Positions 33,160-43,913 of a stretch of 64,000 nucleotides of DNA are shown piece by piece (position 1 is the first letter of the stretch; each line of letters starts with the position of its first letter). A program made the position numbers and the translations under genes. A model generated the notes under the pieces. That model searched no databases. It saw only the letters and a list, made by a program, of their open reading frames with translations, and was not told the origin of the DNA. The stretch comes from an uncultured Tessaracoccus sp. (GTDB lineage: Bacteria; Actinomycetota; Actinomycetes; Propionibacteriales; Propionibacteriaceae), in contig NZ_CAMYPD010000006.1 of NCBI RefSeq assembly GCF_947286155.1, forward strand, positions 1-64,000. The letters are read 5' to 3'.

Positions 33160-36080
33160 GTGGTGCAGGTACGTCTGGGCACGAGTTGGCGGGCGATGGT
33201 GCCCGAGCTAGCCGCCGCCATCCGCGACGAACTGCGCTCGCCGTTCGCGCGTGGCCTGGTGGTGGTTGATTCGCCTGGTTCCGCCAGGCTGCTCAGCCAA
33301 GAGCTTGCCACGCTCGAGGGCATCTCTGCAGGCGTCGAATTCCTCACCGTGGGGCAGCTCACGTCCATGCTCGCATCCAACACCTCCGTCGAGGCGCAAT
33401 GGGATGCCTGGCATGGCAGCAGGCTTGTCACCGCTATTGCTGAGCAGGCTGATGCCGTCGCGCAGCTCCACCCCCGTTGCAGGCGTTCTTGGCAATTCCG
33501 GGGCGCAAACTGTCTGCATGCTCCCGGTTCGCCCAGCTCTTCCGCAGCTACGCCGAGCACGCGCCGTCGATGGTGGAACGCTGGCTCGCAAGTGATGACG
33601 GCGAACTGCCTGAGCACCTGGCGTGGCAGCCTACCTTGCTGCGCAGCGTCTGCGCACTGTTGCGGTTCAATCCGGTGGAGGCGTCGCTGCAGCTTACGCA
33701 GGCTGCCGCCGGGCTCGAGACACCTGCCTGGGTGTTCTGCGTCGACGAAGTCGCGCCCTCGCAACGTCCGTTACTGCAAGCGCTCTCTCCTCTCGTGGTG
33801 TGGGGTGTCGAGACCGCGCCGAAGTGGCTTGGCGACGTTGACCACGACGAGCCGGTCCGCGTCGGCAAACCCCTCCGAGCAGTTCCTGAGGTGCAGATTC
33901 ACGGCTCGCACTCGAAGCTGAGACAGGCGGAAGTTCTGCGTGATGAGCTGCTGCGTTGTTTCGAGGCCTGCCCACATCTCGAGCCTCGAGATGTGCGCAT
34001 CGTGTGCCCAAACCCGGATGCCTGGGCGCCCGTACTCAATGCCGTGTTCCGTGCCTCGAGCCGCCACCCAGGTGGTGCGTTGCGTGTCGCGGAGGTTCGC
34101 ACATCGCACAGCGGCAACCATGCAATAGACGCCGTCCTCGCCGCCCTCGATCTCGTTACCGGGCGTGCCACAGCCAATGAGGTGGTGGAGTTCCTCCTTC
34201 TGCCGGCCATTGCTTCACGCTGGGGGTTTGCCAACCGACGCACGGAGCTACTCGAATTGGTCAACGCCGCCGAGGTGCATTGGGGCCTGGGCGGCAACCA
34301 TCGAGCAGCGTTTGGCTTGCCTCGTGAACCCGTCAATACGTGGCTAAGCGGTATCGACGCGCTCCTCACGGGCGTCGCGATGGGTGGTGTGGCCGGCCCT
34401 CGCGGGGTGCTCGGTGTGGAGGACACGACGTCAAACGATCTCGACCTCATCGGAGCGCTCGCCGAGGTCATTGGCAGGCTCTGGGCGCTGCGCGAAGCCA
34501 CGAGCGCAAGCCTCACCATGTCCGATTGGGTGGGAGTAGCCGTCCAAACCCTCGAACAGCTCATTGGTCTGGGCTTCGAAGAGCGCTGGATGCAGCAGCA
34601 GGCTGCAACAGTATTCGGGCGCATTGCGCTGGCCCATGAGCCGTCGACGGCGCTCCTCAGCCAGCGCGAGTTTCGGCGCCTCATCGAAACCGAGTTACCC
34701 TCCCGCTGGCACCGGCCCGCGCTGGGCAATGGTGAGCTGCACGTCGTCGCACCGCACGAGGCATGTCACATCGATGCTGGTCTGGTGGTCATGATCGGCC
34801 TCGACGATGTCGCTACCGGTGCATTACCCGACGAGCTTCCGGGCACGCTGCCAGACAAGGGCCGGGTCATGCAGCGCCAACTCTTGGCACACGCCTCCGC
34901 AGCTGAACAACTGCTCATCGTCACGGCAACGCACTCCGAACGCACCGGAAACGAGCTCGCAACTCCGGTGAGCATACGGTTGATGCTGCGCCAGCTTGGA
35001 GTACGGTTTCCCACCGTTGTGCAGCACGCCCCCCAGCCGTTCAATGCCAGCCAGTTCAGCACCGCATCATCGGCATCGTTCGACAGCGCCGCGTTCGATG
35101 GGGCGCGAGCCGCCCTCGAACCCAGCGAACAGCGAGCCATTGTCGAGCGTAGAACGGCTGCGCTTCACCTTCCCATCCAGGCCCCCGTCGAGCAACTCGC
35201 ACTCACGAAGCTCAAGGCGTTCCTAGTCGACCCAGCCAAGGAATTCCTCAGCCAGCAGGCGAGCATCTACGCCGACGATGACACCACGCTCGACGATCAG
35301 CTGCCGCTACAGCTCGACAGCCTCACCAGTTGGAGAATCAGGGAAGCGTTCATCCACGGGCGGATGCGCCACGTCGAGCCACAAGAGCTGTTGCGCCGCG
35401 CTGAACAGTCGCAGCTAGTCCCCCAGGGTGCTTTGGGGCGTGCGATGGCGGCGAACATTGGCCGGCAGGCCGACGCCATCGTCGCGCAAGCGACGCGCCT
35501 GATGGCTGAGCAGCCTCATCTCGTCGACATCGATGTCGACGTGGCAGGAACCCGGCTCACCGGCAGTGCGCAGGTGCATGGCAGCCGCATCGTCGTCGCT
35601 GCTGCGGGTTCGGGCACCCGAGCGCTCCTCGAACCCTGGCTCCAGCTTCTTACCCTCGCCTGTCAGGGCGTGCGCGTGAACGCTGTGGTGCTTCGCCCCG
35701 GTAGAGACCGCACGAAGTACAACGAGCTTCGTCAGCCTTCCCCCGAACGCGCGGCGGAGATACTCGAGCTGTACGTACGGGCTCACACGATGGGTCGCTC
35801 GCGGTTGTTGCCCGTGCCGTTCGAGCCCGCGTTCTCACTCGTGATGGAACATCGCACGGGGCGCTTCAACCGTCGCGATTGGACACATCCTGCTCCGTTT
35901 GCGTTCAAGAAGTGGGCGCACCCCGACGAGCGCTGGGCGCTGTTCTACACCGACCCCGCGAGTCAACTCTTCGACGATCCGCCCACCAGCGACGATCCTC
36001 CCGGCCCTTCGAACAGCATCTTCGAACGGTGGGCGGCCGCCTTATACGAGCCGCTGGCCGAGCAAGGAGGCTCATGGTGA
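33160..36080 (+). pseudogene. recC: RecC, frame broken by one base at a C tract
   Basis: The first 104 codons from GTG 33160 (aaggag upstream) read RecC N-terminal sequence (MVQVRLGTSWRAMVPELAAA, LVVVDSPGSARLLSQEL). At the run of five C at 33471-33475 the coding frame passes to the phase that runs to 36080. Adding one C gives LHPPLQAFLAIPGRKLS and an intact protein of about 973 residues, a normal RecC. The remainder has inactive helicase-like and nuclease-like folds that grip DNA and recognise Chi in E. coli. recB overlaps the stop and recD follows. Either this strain lacks RecC, the tract is slippery, or it is a sequencing error. Confidence 0.88.
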
Positions 36081-39000
36081 CGAACGTGTTTACCATCGAC
36101 GGCCCTCTCCCCCACTCCACCTTGCTGCTTGAGGCGAGCGCGGGCACCGGTAAAACCTTCACCATCGCCGGCCTCGCAGTGCGATACATCGCCGAAGCTG
36201 GCATGAGCATCAATCAGATCCTCATGATCACCTTCAGTAACAACGCCGCCACCGAGCTGCGCACCAGGGTCTTCGACGCTATCGATTCCTGCGCTGAATC
36301 CCTGCGTCAACATCTCGCGGGCGAACAGATCACCGACGATGCGGACTATGCAGTCGTGGCGCGGCACCTCGCCCGACTCGGCGACGTCGAGGAACGTATT
36401 GCGAGACTGGAATCCGCCCTCGACAACTTTGACCAGGCAGCCGTGTTCACCATTCACAAGTTCTGCCAGCGGGCACTGCAAGAGATGGGCGTGCTGGGCG
36501 ACGCCGATCACGCAGAAGAGCTCTCCGCGGCAGAACAGCTCATGGAACAATGTGGCGCCGACTGTTTCCTCGCCCGGTATCACGATACGGAGCAACCACC
36601 GTTCGCACCCGATCGCGCCTTGCGGTTGGCGACGGAGGCGTGCAAGACCTCCATCGAGCTCGCCCCTGCCGATGCTGAAGAAACCATCTTCGGCAATGAG
36701 GTGCGCGCCATGTTCGCTGAGCGTAAGCAGGCACTCGGCATCCTCACCTTCGACGATCTTGTCGCGCGGTTGCGCGCGGTGCTGCGACACGGGGCGAACG
36801 GCCCTGCGGCCGTGCGCTGGCTGCAAACCGCATACCGTGCGGTGCTCGTCGACGAGTTTCAAGACACCGATCCCGACCAGTGGGACGTCATCCAGGCCGC
36901 CTTCGTTGACGACGATAGGCCCACCATCTTGATTGGCGACCCGAAACAGTCCATCTACGGATTCCGCAAAGCGGATCTACGTACGTATCTCCGTACCGCC
37001 GAGATTGCTGACCGCCAGACGCTGGGCACCAATTTCCGCTCTGATAAGGGCGTCGTCGACGGCGTTGTGCGCCTCATGGAGGGTCTCGATCTAGGCCATG
37101 GCGCCGTCCAGGTGCATGACGTTGAGGCGAGCCATCCGAACCGTCTTGACCTCGACGTTCCTGAACGTATTTGGATTCGGCAGGCCCGTGGCGGGCGCGT
37201 GCAAGAGCGGGTACTCGATGATCTCGTCGCCCAAGTCGAGGCGTTGCTGGGACGGCGGGTCGGTGACCGCCTGGTTGAGCTCTCCGACGTTGCCGTGCTC
37301 GTGCGTGCACGCTCCGTGGCGGCGCAGGTCACGCAGCGGTTCAACGAACTCGGTTACCCCGCGGTGCTGTACGGCGCATCGAATGTGTGGGAACAACCGG
37401 CAGCAGACGATTGGAAGCGTCTGCTGCGAGCACTCGAGCCCGACGGCGGGTCAGCGGAGCGCGTGGTCGCGCTCACGGATCTGATCGGCATGCGCGTGGA
37501 CGAGCTCGCGACGTCAGAAGGCACCACACAGCTCGCCGACATGATGCGTAGCGCCAGGCAGGCTCTCGTCGATGGTGGGCCGAGTGCGGCGCTCGACGTC
37601 GTCCGTGAGCGCACCGCGCTCGAGGCACGGCTCGTCGGTCAACCAGGCGGCGAGCGCTACCTCACCGATCTCCTCCACATCGGCGAGTTGCTCGACGAAT
37701 CAGGTCACCGCGGCACGGTGGGGCTGCTGCGCACCATCGATCAGCAGTCGAAACTCGACGGACAAGCTGAACTGCGCGTGGCCACCGACGCACCTTCCAT
37801 CCGGGTGATGACGCTGCACTCTGCGAAGGGGCTCGAGTTCCCTATCGTGTTGTTGCCCGACATGTCCGCGCTCCGGCACTACCCCAACCGCCCCTTCCAC
37901 GTCGAACTCGCCGAAGCTTCAGTATTGTGGATGCGCCAAGAGCCGCAGGGAACGCACATCAGCGACCTGGCCGCTCGCCAAGCCCGGCAAGAAGAACTGC
38001 GACTGTTGTACGTCGGGCTCACCAGGGCGAAGCACCTCGCCATCGCATGGCACACCGATGAGCGCAACAGCAGTCGAGGTCCCCTCTCGGCAGTCATGTT
38101 TCATGACCGCTCACAACCGCAACTGGCAGACGCGTACTCGTGGTCAGCGCCCTCGCCTATCCCGTTGGTGCGCGTCGATGCCGTCGCCGAGACGCCCGTC
38201 GCGCCACGGAATCTCCGCAAACGCGCTACCCCAACGTTGCATCTGGCTGAGACCCATCGCTCGATCGATCAGCTGTGGCGCCGCACCTCGTACACCGGTC
38301 TCACGCAGGGCATGCACGATGCCCCTTCGGGCGCCGATGAGCCAGACACCGGCGACGAGCTCGTCGCTGATCCCGCGCTCAGCACCCCGGCTCCCATGGG
38401 TTCGCTGCCGGCAGGAGCCGAGTTTGGAACCCTGGTCCACGAAGTGCTCGAGAAGCTCGATTGGGGAAGTGAGGGGCGACGAGCCCGCATCGAGGCGGTG
38501 GTCGACATGCACGCCATCGCGTTTGCCGAGTCAGAGCGCGCCGTCCTGGCCGACGGTCTCGAAGCCGTCGTCACCACCCCGCTATTGCCGCTCACGCCGC
38601 AGTCGCTCAGCGACATCCCCACCCAGTTGCGGCTCGCCGAACTCGACTTCGACCTGCCCATGGGAGGCGACAGCGCACCCACCGTCGGGGAGCTCGCACA
38701 ACTCATGCAGGCGCACCTCCCAGCGAACGACCCGCTCGTCGAGTACCCGAACCTCCTCGCAGCTTCGGAGGCTTCGCACAAGGTGCTCTCGGGCATGCTT
38801 ACCGGATCCATCGACGCGGTCCTGCGCACCGAAGCCGGGAAGTTCCTCGTCGTCGATTACAAAACGAACCGGCTCGCACCTTCGCCCGACGATGTGCTCA
38901 CGCTGGGCCATTACACACAGGCTGCGATGGCTCACGCCATGATGGCCGCCCACTACCCGCTGCAGGCCATCTGTTATTCTGCGGCATTCCATCGATACCT

Positions 39001-39187
39001 CTCTGTACGCCTGCCTGGGTATGTTCCCGAGCAGCATCTCGGCGGGGTCGGCTATCTTTTCATCCGCGGTATGGCGGGGCCCACTACCCCGGTGATCGAC
39101 GGGCACACTTGCGGAGTGTTCTCCTGGTACCCGTCACCCGATCTGGTGGTTGCCGTGAGCGATCTGTTGGGAGGCCACCATGCATGA
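36074..39187 (+). CDS. recB: Exodeoxyribonuclease V subunit RecB
   Basis: 1037 residues from ATG 36074, with AAGGAGG upstream and overlap with the recC stop. Walker A is EASAGTGKTFT (about 20-28); other UvrD-type motifs include VDEFQDTDPDQWDV, GDPKQSIYGFRKAD and TLHSAKGLEFPIV. The C-terminal nuclease domain (about 880-1037) carries VVDYKTNR, the RecB Asp/Lys catalytic motif. RecBCD processes double-strand ends and loads RecA. If recC is really broken, RecB would lack its partner. Confidence 0.93.
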   Translation: MVTNVFTIDGPLPHSTLLLEASAGTGKTFTIAGLAVRYIAEAGMSINQILMITFSNNAATELRTRVFDAIDSCAESLRQHLAGEQITDDADYAVVARHLARLGDVEERIARLESALDNFDQAAVFTIHKFCQRALQEMGVLGDADHAEELSAAEQLMEQCGADCFLARYHDTEQPPFAPDRALRLATEACKTSIELAPADAEETIFGNEVRAMFAERKQALGILTFDDLVARLRAVLRHGANGPAAVRWLQTAYRAVLVDEFQDTDPDQWDVIQAAFVDDDRPTILIGDPKQSIYGFRKADLRTYLRTAEIADRQTLGTNFRSDKGVVDGVVRLMEGLDLGHGAVQVHDVEASHPNRLDLDVPERIWIRQARGGRVQERVLDDLVAQVEALLGRRVGDRLVELSDVAVLVRARSVAAQVTQRFNELGYPAVLYGASNVWEQPAADDWKRLLRALEPDGGSAERVVALTDLIGMRVDELATSEGTTQLADMMRSARQALVDGGPSAALDVVRERTALEARLVGQPGGERYLTDLLHIGELLDESGHRGTVGLLRTIDQQSKLDGQAELRVATDAPSIRVMTLHSAKGLEFPIVLLPDMSALRHYPNRPFHVELAEASVLWMRQEPQGTHISDLAARQARQEELRLLYVGLTRAKHLAIAWHTDERNSSRGPLSAVMFHDRSQPQLADAYSWSAPSPIPLVRVDAVAETPVAPRNLRKRATPTLHLAETHRSIDQLWRRTSYTGLTQGMHDAPSGADEPDTGDELVADPALSTPAPMGSLPAGAEFGTLVHEVLEKLDWGSEGRRARIEAVVDMHAIAFAESERAVLADGLEAVVTTPLLPLTPQSLSDIPTQLRLAELDFDLPMGGDSAPTVGELAQLMQAHLPANDPLVEYPNLLAASEASHKVLSGMLTGSIDAVLRTEAGKFLVVDYKTNRLAPSPDDVLTLGHYTQAAMAHAMMAAHYPLQAICYSAAFHRYLSVRLPGYVPEQHLGGVGYLFIRGMAGPTTPVIDGHTCGVFSWYPSPDLVVAVSDLLGGHHA

Positions 39188-40886
39188 ACTGCCCGCATCG
39201 GCGACGGGCTTGCTGCGCCAATACTGCGAGGCGGGCATGATCGGGCTCGCCGACTTCCATCTCGCCCGGCGCCTGAGCCAAGGTTATGAGCCCGACGAAC
39301 GCGTGCTGCTCGCCTTCGCGCTCGCGGTGCGTGAGCTTCGATTGGGTTCCGTGTGCGTGGCGCTGGCTAATGCTCACGACCTGAAGCCCTTGTCGGAGAT
39401 CGATGACGGCGGGGGCGCCGTCGCAGATCAAGTGCTTCCTTGGCCTGATCCGCAGGAGTGGGTGAAGCTCGTCGCACGGTCTCGTCTCGTTGGTGAGGGG
39501 CGGCCCTTCATCCTCGTCGACGGCAGGCTGTACCTGGCGCGGTTCTACGCTCAAGAGCAGGCGGTGGCTGACGCGTTAGAACGCAGGAAGGCCCTCCCCG
39601 TCGCCGACGATGCTGTGCCGTTGCCGTCTACGAACGAGCCCGACGAGCAGCAAGACGCCGCTGTCCGCGCCGCGACGACGCACATGACGAGCGTAGTCAC
39701 CGGCGGGCCTGGCACCGGCAAGACCACCACAGTGGTGCGCATCTTGAATTCGCTCGGCGCGTCTGGCCCGATCTCCATCGCGCTGGCTGCGCCGACGGGT
39801 AAGGCCGCCAGACAGTTGCATGATTCGGTGCGCGGTCAACTACTGCTGGGCACCGCCGTTCGTCCACCATTCTCGGGAACGCTGCACAGTTTGTTGGGCA
39901 AACCCGTTCGCGGCCCGCGTGCCACGTATCACGCGCAGAATCCGCTGCCCTACGACGTGGTAGTGGTCGACGAGGTCTCCATGGTGTCGCTCGAGCACAT
40001 GGCGTCGCTGCTCGATGCGCTATCCGCCCGAACGCGGCTGGTGCTCGTCGGCGATCCGCATCAGCTGCGGTCGGTCGACGCCGGCGCCGTACTGGCGGAC
40101 ATCGTCGCAAATCCACAGCTCACGCAGCCCGGCAGCGTCATCGAGCTACGCACGAACAGGCGCAGCAATCCCGAAATCTCCGCGCTGGCTACTGCCATCG
40201 ATCAAGGTGACGTTGAAGCCGTCCACACCATCATCGATGAAGCCCGCTCCATTTCGTGGGTCGACTATGAGGGATACGACATTGGGGGCTTCGAGCAGTT
40301 CCGCGACGACGTCACCGCCACCGCTCGTGCAGTGCTCTTCGCGGCGAAGCATGGGCGTGCGGGGGATGCCCTCGAAGCGCTCAACGCCCACCGCGTCCTG
40401 TGCGCGCACCGAATGGGGCCGTTCGGAGTGCAGGCGTGGGGGCAGGCAGCACGCCGCATGATCGCCGTCGAGTTCCCGCAGTACGGCGCGACACGACCGT
40501 ACGTCGGCGAGCCCTTGCTGCTCACGCGCAATGTAGGCGGCTTCCACAATGGCGACGTCGCGGTGATCATCAACGATGAGGGGCAGCTCGTCGCCGCCGT
40601 CGATGATAGTGATGAGCCGCGCCTGGTGGCGCCGTCGCTCCTGGACGGCGCTGCGGAGTTGCACGCAATGACGGTGCACAAGGCGCAGGGTGGCCAGTAT
40701 GCGGTGGTGAGCGTGGTGCTCCCTCCTGAAGGGTCGCCACTGGCCACGCGCGAACTTGTCTACACAGCCATCACGAGAGCGCGCAGCGAGCTTCGCATCT
40801 ACGGCTCCCGCGCAGCCCTCGAAGAGTGCATCCGCACCCCGGTGCGCCGGTCGTCGGGGCTGGCCCTACACGCGAGCCGGCCCTGA
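39180..40886 (+). CDS. recD: Exodeoxyribonuclease V subunit RecD
   Basis: 568 residues from ATG 39180, overlapping recB by eight bases. Superfamily 1B 5'-to-3' helicase: Walker A GGPGTGKTTT (about 177), VVVDEVSMV, LVGDPHQLRSVDAGAVL, and TVHKAQGGQYAVV with a final YTAITRAR motif. An N-terminal RecD helical domain precedes it. Last gene of the recC-recB-recD operon, convergent with the aminotransferase gene only five bases away. Confidence 0.93.
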   Translation: MHELPASATGLLRQYCEAGMIGLADFHLARRLSQGYEPDERVLLAFALAVRELRLGSVCVALANAHDLKPLSEIDDGGGAVADQVLPWPDPQEWVKLVARSRLVGEGRPFILVDGRLYLARFYAQEQAVADALERRKALPVADDAVPLPSTNEPDEQQDAAVRAATTHMTSVVTGGPGTGKTTTVVRILNSLGASGPISIALAAPTGKAARQLHDSVRGQLLLGTAVRPPFSGTLHSLLGKPVRGPRATYHAQNPLPYDVVVVDEVSMVSLEHMASLLDALSARTRLVLVGDPHQLRSVDAGAVLADIVANPQLTQPGSVIELRTNRRSNPEISALATAIDQGDVEAVHTIIDEARSISWVDYEGYDIGGFEQFRDDVTATARAVLFAAKHGRAGDALEALNAHRVLCAHRMGPFGVQAWGQAARRMIAVEFPQYGATRPYVGEPLLLTRNVGGFHNGDVAVIINDEGQLVAAVDDSDEPRLVAPSLLDGAAELHAMTVHKAQGGQYAVVSVVLPPEGSPLATRELVYTAITRARSELRIYGSRAALEECIRTPVRRSSGLALHASRP

Positions 40887-40890
40887 CCAG

Positions 40891-42078
40891 CTAGCCACGA
40901 ACGTTGGCGATTGCGCTCGCGGCCTTCTCGATATTGCCGTCGTTGAGTGCTGCGACGCACAGACGTCCAGCGTCGGTGCCGTATACGCCATGCTCGGCGC
41001 GCAGTTGCTGCATCTGGTCGCGTGTGAGGCCGCAGTAGCTGAACATGCCCCGCTGCTTCGCAATGAAACCCATGTCATCCACGCCTTGTGCTGCGAGGCT
41101 CTCCACCAGCTTGGTGCGCAGGGATGCGATGCGTTCCCGCATGTGCTGCAGCTCGGATTCCCACGATGCGCGCAGCGCAGCGTCGCCCAACACAGTTGCG
41201 ACGACGTTGGCGCCGAAGGCCGGCGGGTTGGAGTAGCTCTTGCGGATGAGCAACTTGAGTTGCGACAGCACGCGTGTCGCCTCGTCGGCATTACTGGTAG
41301 CCACGTGGAGCGCGCCGGTGCGCTGCCCGTAGAGGCCGAAGTTCTTGGAGTAGGAGGTGGCCAGCAGGAACGGCAGCTCGGCGTGCATGAGTTTCGCGAC
41401 GAGTGCGGTATCGGCATCCGGCCCGTCGCCAAATCCCTGGTACGCCATGTCGACGAACGCGACCAACTCCCGCTCAGCAATCACTTGCACCACCTGATCC
41501 CACTGCGCGTGCGTGAGGTCATAGCCGGTGGGGTTGTGGCAGCAGGCGTGCAACACCACGACGGTGCCCGCCTTCGCTTGCCTGAGGCCATCCAGCATGC
41601 CCGCGAAGTCGATGCCGCGGGCGTCCGCGTCGTAGTACGGGTAGGTGTCGACGTCGAAGCCCACCTGCGTGAACAGCGCCCGGTGATTCTCCCAGCTGGG
41701 GTTCGACAGCAGCAGCCGGCTGTCGGGAGAGAGCTGTTTCAGCAGTTCGCCGCCGATGCGCAGCGCGCCGGTGCCGCTCAGGCTCTGAACGGTGGCCACG
41801 TGGTCGATGTCGGCACCCTCACCGAAAATCAAGGCACGGGTCTGGTCCCGGTAGGCGGGTAGACCGTCGATGGGCAGGTAGCCATGGGGTTTCTGAGCGG
41901 TAATGTACTGCTCTTGCGCCTGCTTGACCGCATCCATGAGCGGGATGGCGCCACTCTCGTCAAGGTAGACGCCCACGCCCAGGTTCACCTTGTCTGAGCG
42001 TTGGTCCTTGTGAAATGCCTCAGTGAGGCCCAGGATGGGATCGGCGGGGGCCTGCTCGGCACGCGCGAACAATGACAT
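40891..42078 (-). CDS. aspC: Aspartate/aromatic aminotransferase, class I
   Basis: 395 residues from ATG 42078, with GGAAGG upstream. PLP lysine is in ATSYSKNFGLYGQRTG; other motifs are NLGVGVYLDE, HACCHNPTGYDLT and FVDMAYQGFGDG. These place it in the AspC/TyrB (I-alpha) group typical of proteobacteria, whereas most actinobacterial aspartate transaminases are of another subgroup. It interconverts aspartate and oxaloacetate, or aromatic amino acids and keto acids, with 2-oxoglutarate. Single gene; AspC versus TyrB preference cannot be told. Confidence 0.88.
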   Translation of the reverse strand: MSLFARAEQAPADPILGLTEAFHKDQRSDKVNLGVGVYLDESGAIPLMDAVKQAQEQYITAQKPHGYLPIDGLPAYRDQTRALIFGEGADIDHVATVQSLSGTGALRIGGELLKQLSPDSRLLLSNPSWENHRALFTQVGFDVDTYPYYDADARGIDFAGMLDGLRQAKAGTVVVLHACCHNPTGYDLTHAQWDQVVQVIAERELVAFVDMAYQGFGDGPDADTALVAKLMHAELPFLLATSYSKNFGLYGQRTGALHVATSNADEATRVLSQLKLLIRKSYSNPPAFGANVVATVLGDAALRASWESELQHMRERIASLRTKLVESLAAQGVDDMGFIAKQRGMFSYCGLTRDQMQQLRAEHGVYGTDAGRLCVAALNDGNIEKAASAIANVRG

Positions 42079-42185
42079 GGGCAGCCTTCCGTGAGTTGCG
42101 TTTGACCGCCACATTAGCGCGCACCGGTTGCGCTCACGTGTGGTTGTTCACAACAAGGCGCCGGAAGTGACACCGCGAGCGACGC

Positions 42186-43700
42186 TCAGTCGAGGTAGTC
42201 GCGAAGCACCTGAGAGCGCGACGGATGGCGCAGCTTGCTCATGGTCTTCGATTCGATCTGGCGAATGCGCTCGCGCGTGACCCCGTAGACCTTGCCGATT
42301 TCGTCAAGCGTCTTCGGCTGGCCGTCAGTGAGGCCGAAGCGCATGCTTACGACGCCGGCTTCGCGTTCAGAGAGCGTGTCGAGCACGTCGTTGAGCTGCT
42401 CTTGCAGGAGCGTGAAGTTGACGGCATCGGCGGGAACGACCGCCTCGGAGTCTTCGATGAGATCGCCGAATTCGGAGTCGCCGTCCTCACCGAGCGGGGT
42501 GTGCAAGGAGATGGGTTCGCGCCCGTACTTCTGCACCTCGACGACCTTTTCGGGCGTCATGTCGAGCTCTTCAGCCAGCTCCTCCGGGGTGGGTTCGCGG
42601 CCCAAGTCTTGGAGCATCTGGCGCTGCACACGGGCGAGCTTGTTGATGACTTCCACCATGTGCACGGGGATGCGGATGGTTCGTGCCTGGTCTGCCATGG
42701 CACGGGTGATGGCCTGCTTAATCCACCACGTGGCGTAGGTGGAGAACTTGTAGCCCTTGGTGTAGTCGAATTTCTCGACGGCGCGGATGAGACCGAGGTT
42801 GCCTTCCTGAATCAGATCAAGGAACAGCATCCCGCGCCCGGTGTATCGCTTCGCGAGCGAAACCACGAGACGCAAGTTGGCCTCGAGAAGGTGATTCTTC
42901 GCGTTCCGCCCGTCTTCCTGAATCCAGAGATAGTCCTCGACGTCATCGGCCTTCACCGGGTTCTCTTCGTCTGTGAGCGCCTCCTCGGCAAACAGGCCGG
43001 CCTCAATGCGTTTGGCGAGCTCTACCTCTTCGACGGCGTTGAGCAGCGCGACTTTACCGATCTGCTTCAGGTAGTCCTTCACGGGGTCGGCAGTGGCACC
43101 TGCGGACACGACCTGCTGCTCAGGCTCGTCAGCATCGTCGGAATCAGAGAGCGCGAAACCTTCCTCTTCGACGAGTTCCTTCTCGTCCTTGGCTTCTTCC
43201 TGCTCGTTGAACGTGGACTCGTCGACATCGTCGAGCGAGCGACGCTTACCGCCGACTGTCATGACGATGTGGTCGCCATCCTTATCAGCCTTGGAAATGT
43301 GCACTTCGCCAGCTGCCACCTGCGCGACGGTCGGTTCCGTCACCTCGTCGGTTGCCTTCCGAGTGCTCTTCGCACGACGGGTCGTCGACTTCTTAGCCGC
43401 CGGCTTCGCGGTGGTCTTCGACGCCGACTTCGCTGCACTCGCCTCAGCCTTGGGCTCCGCCTTCTTAGCGACCGCATTCGTCTTCTTTGCCGCGGTGCTC
43501 GCCTTCTTGGGAGCCGTAGTGGTCTTCTTCTCAGCCGCGTTCGTCTTCTTCGCAGTTGTGGTGGCCTTCTTCGACGTGGTGCTGGCGCGTTTCGTCGTCG
43601 ACGTCTTCTTGGAGCGCGTCGACTGCGTGGTGGTCTTCTTGTCAGGGGCGTCGCTAACCTCCGCAGCCGAGTTGCTCGGGTTCTTGCGGGTTTCTGCCAC
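42186..43700 (-). CDS. sigA: Primary RNA polymerase sigma factor (SigA/HrdB)
   Basis: 504 residues from GTG 43700, preceded by CGGAGGAAG. A long Lys/Ala/Thr-rich, histone-H1-like N-terminal region (about 1-150) is followed by region 1.2 (DPVKDYLKQIGKVALL), region 2 (LRLVVSLAKRYTGRGM, FDYTKGYKFSTYATWWIKQA), region 3 and region 4 (FGLTDGQPKTLDEIG, ERIRQIESK). These are the housekeeping group 1 signatures. It recognises -10/-35 promoters. Divergent from sigB across 213 bases. Confidence 0.95.
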   Translation of the reverse strand: MAETRKNPSNSAAEVSDAPDKKTTTQSTRSKKTSTTKRASTTSKKATTTAKKTNAAEKKTTTAPKKASTAAKKTNAVAKKAEPKAEASAAKSASKTTAKPAAKKSTTRRAKSTRKATDEVTEPTVAQVAAGEVHISKADKDGDHIVMTVGGKRRSLDDVDESTFNEQEEAKDEKELVEEEGFALSDSDDADEPEQQVVSAGATADPVKDYLKQIGKVALLNAVEEVELAKRIEAGLFAEEALTDEENPVKADDVEDYLWIQEDGRNAKNHLLEANLRLVVSLAKRYTGRGMLFLDLIQEGNLGLIRAVEKFDYTKGYKFSTYATWWIKQAITRAMADQARTIRIPVHMVEVINKLARVQRQMLQDLGREPTPEELAEELDMTPEKVVEVQKYGREPISLHTPLGEDGDSEFGDLIEDSEAVVPADAVNFTLLQEQLNDVLDTLSEREAGVVSMRFGLTDGQPKTLDEIGKVYGVTRERIRQIESKTMSKLRHPSRSQVLRDYLD

Positions 43701-43854
43701 GTTCTTCCTCCGATAATTGGGCACGCCACGCGCCGGTGTAGTCAAGGGACGCGCCCTCCATACTTGCACGGGCAACGAGCTCTTGCAAACAACGGACTGC
43801 GCGACGGCGTTACACACCCATCTTTACACGTAGCCAAAAATCTTCTCTCCGATC

Positions 43855-43881
43855 GGGAACTTCTACGCCACCCACTGCGTT
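43855..43881 (+). promoter_or_regulatory. SigH/SigE-type promoter of sigB
   Basis: GGGAAC (43855-43860) is followed after 18 bases by GTT (43879-43881). This matches the GGAAY-N(17-19)-GTT signature of actinobacterial SigH/SigR and SigE promoters. It lies 33 bases before the sigB start. In mycobacteria and corynebacteria sigB is known to be switched on by SigH/SigE, so the context agrees. Confidence 0.6.
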
Positions 43882-43913
43882 GTTACCTATAGACGGCTGC
43901 GAAAGGAGTCACA

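Noticed and set aside
34765..36213. Minus-strand open frames under recC
   Set aside because: High GC gives long shadow frames; recC, recB and recD are supported by motifs on the plus strand.
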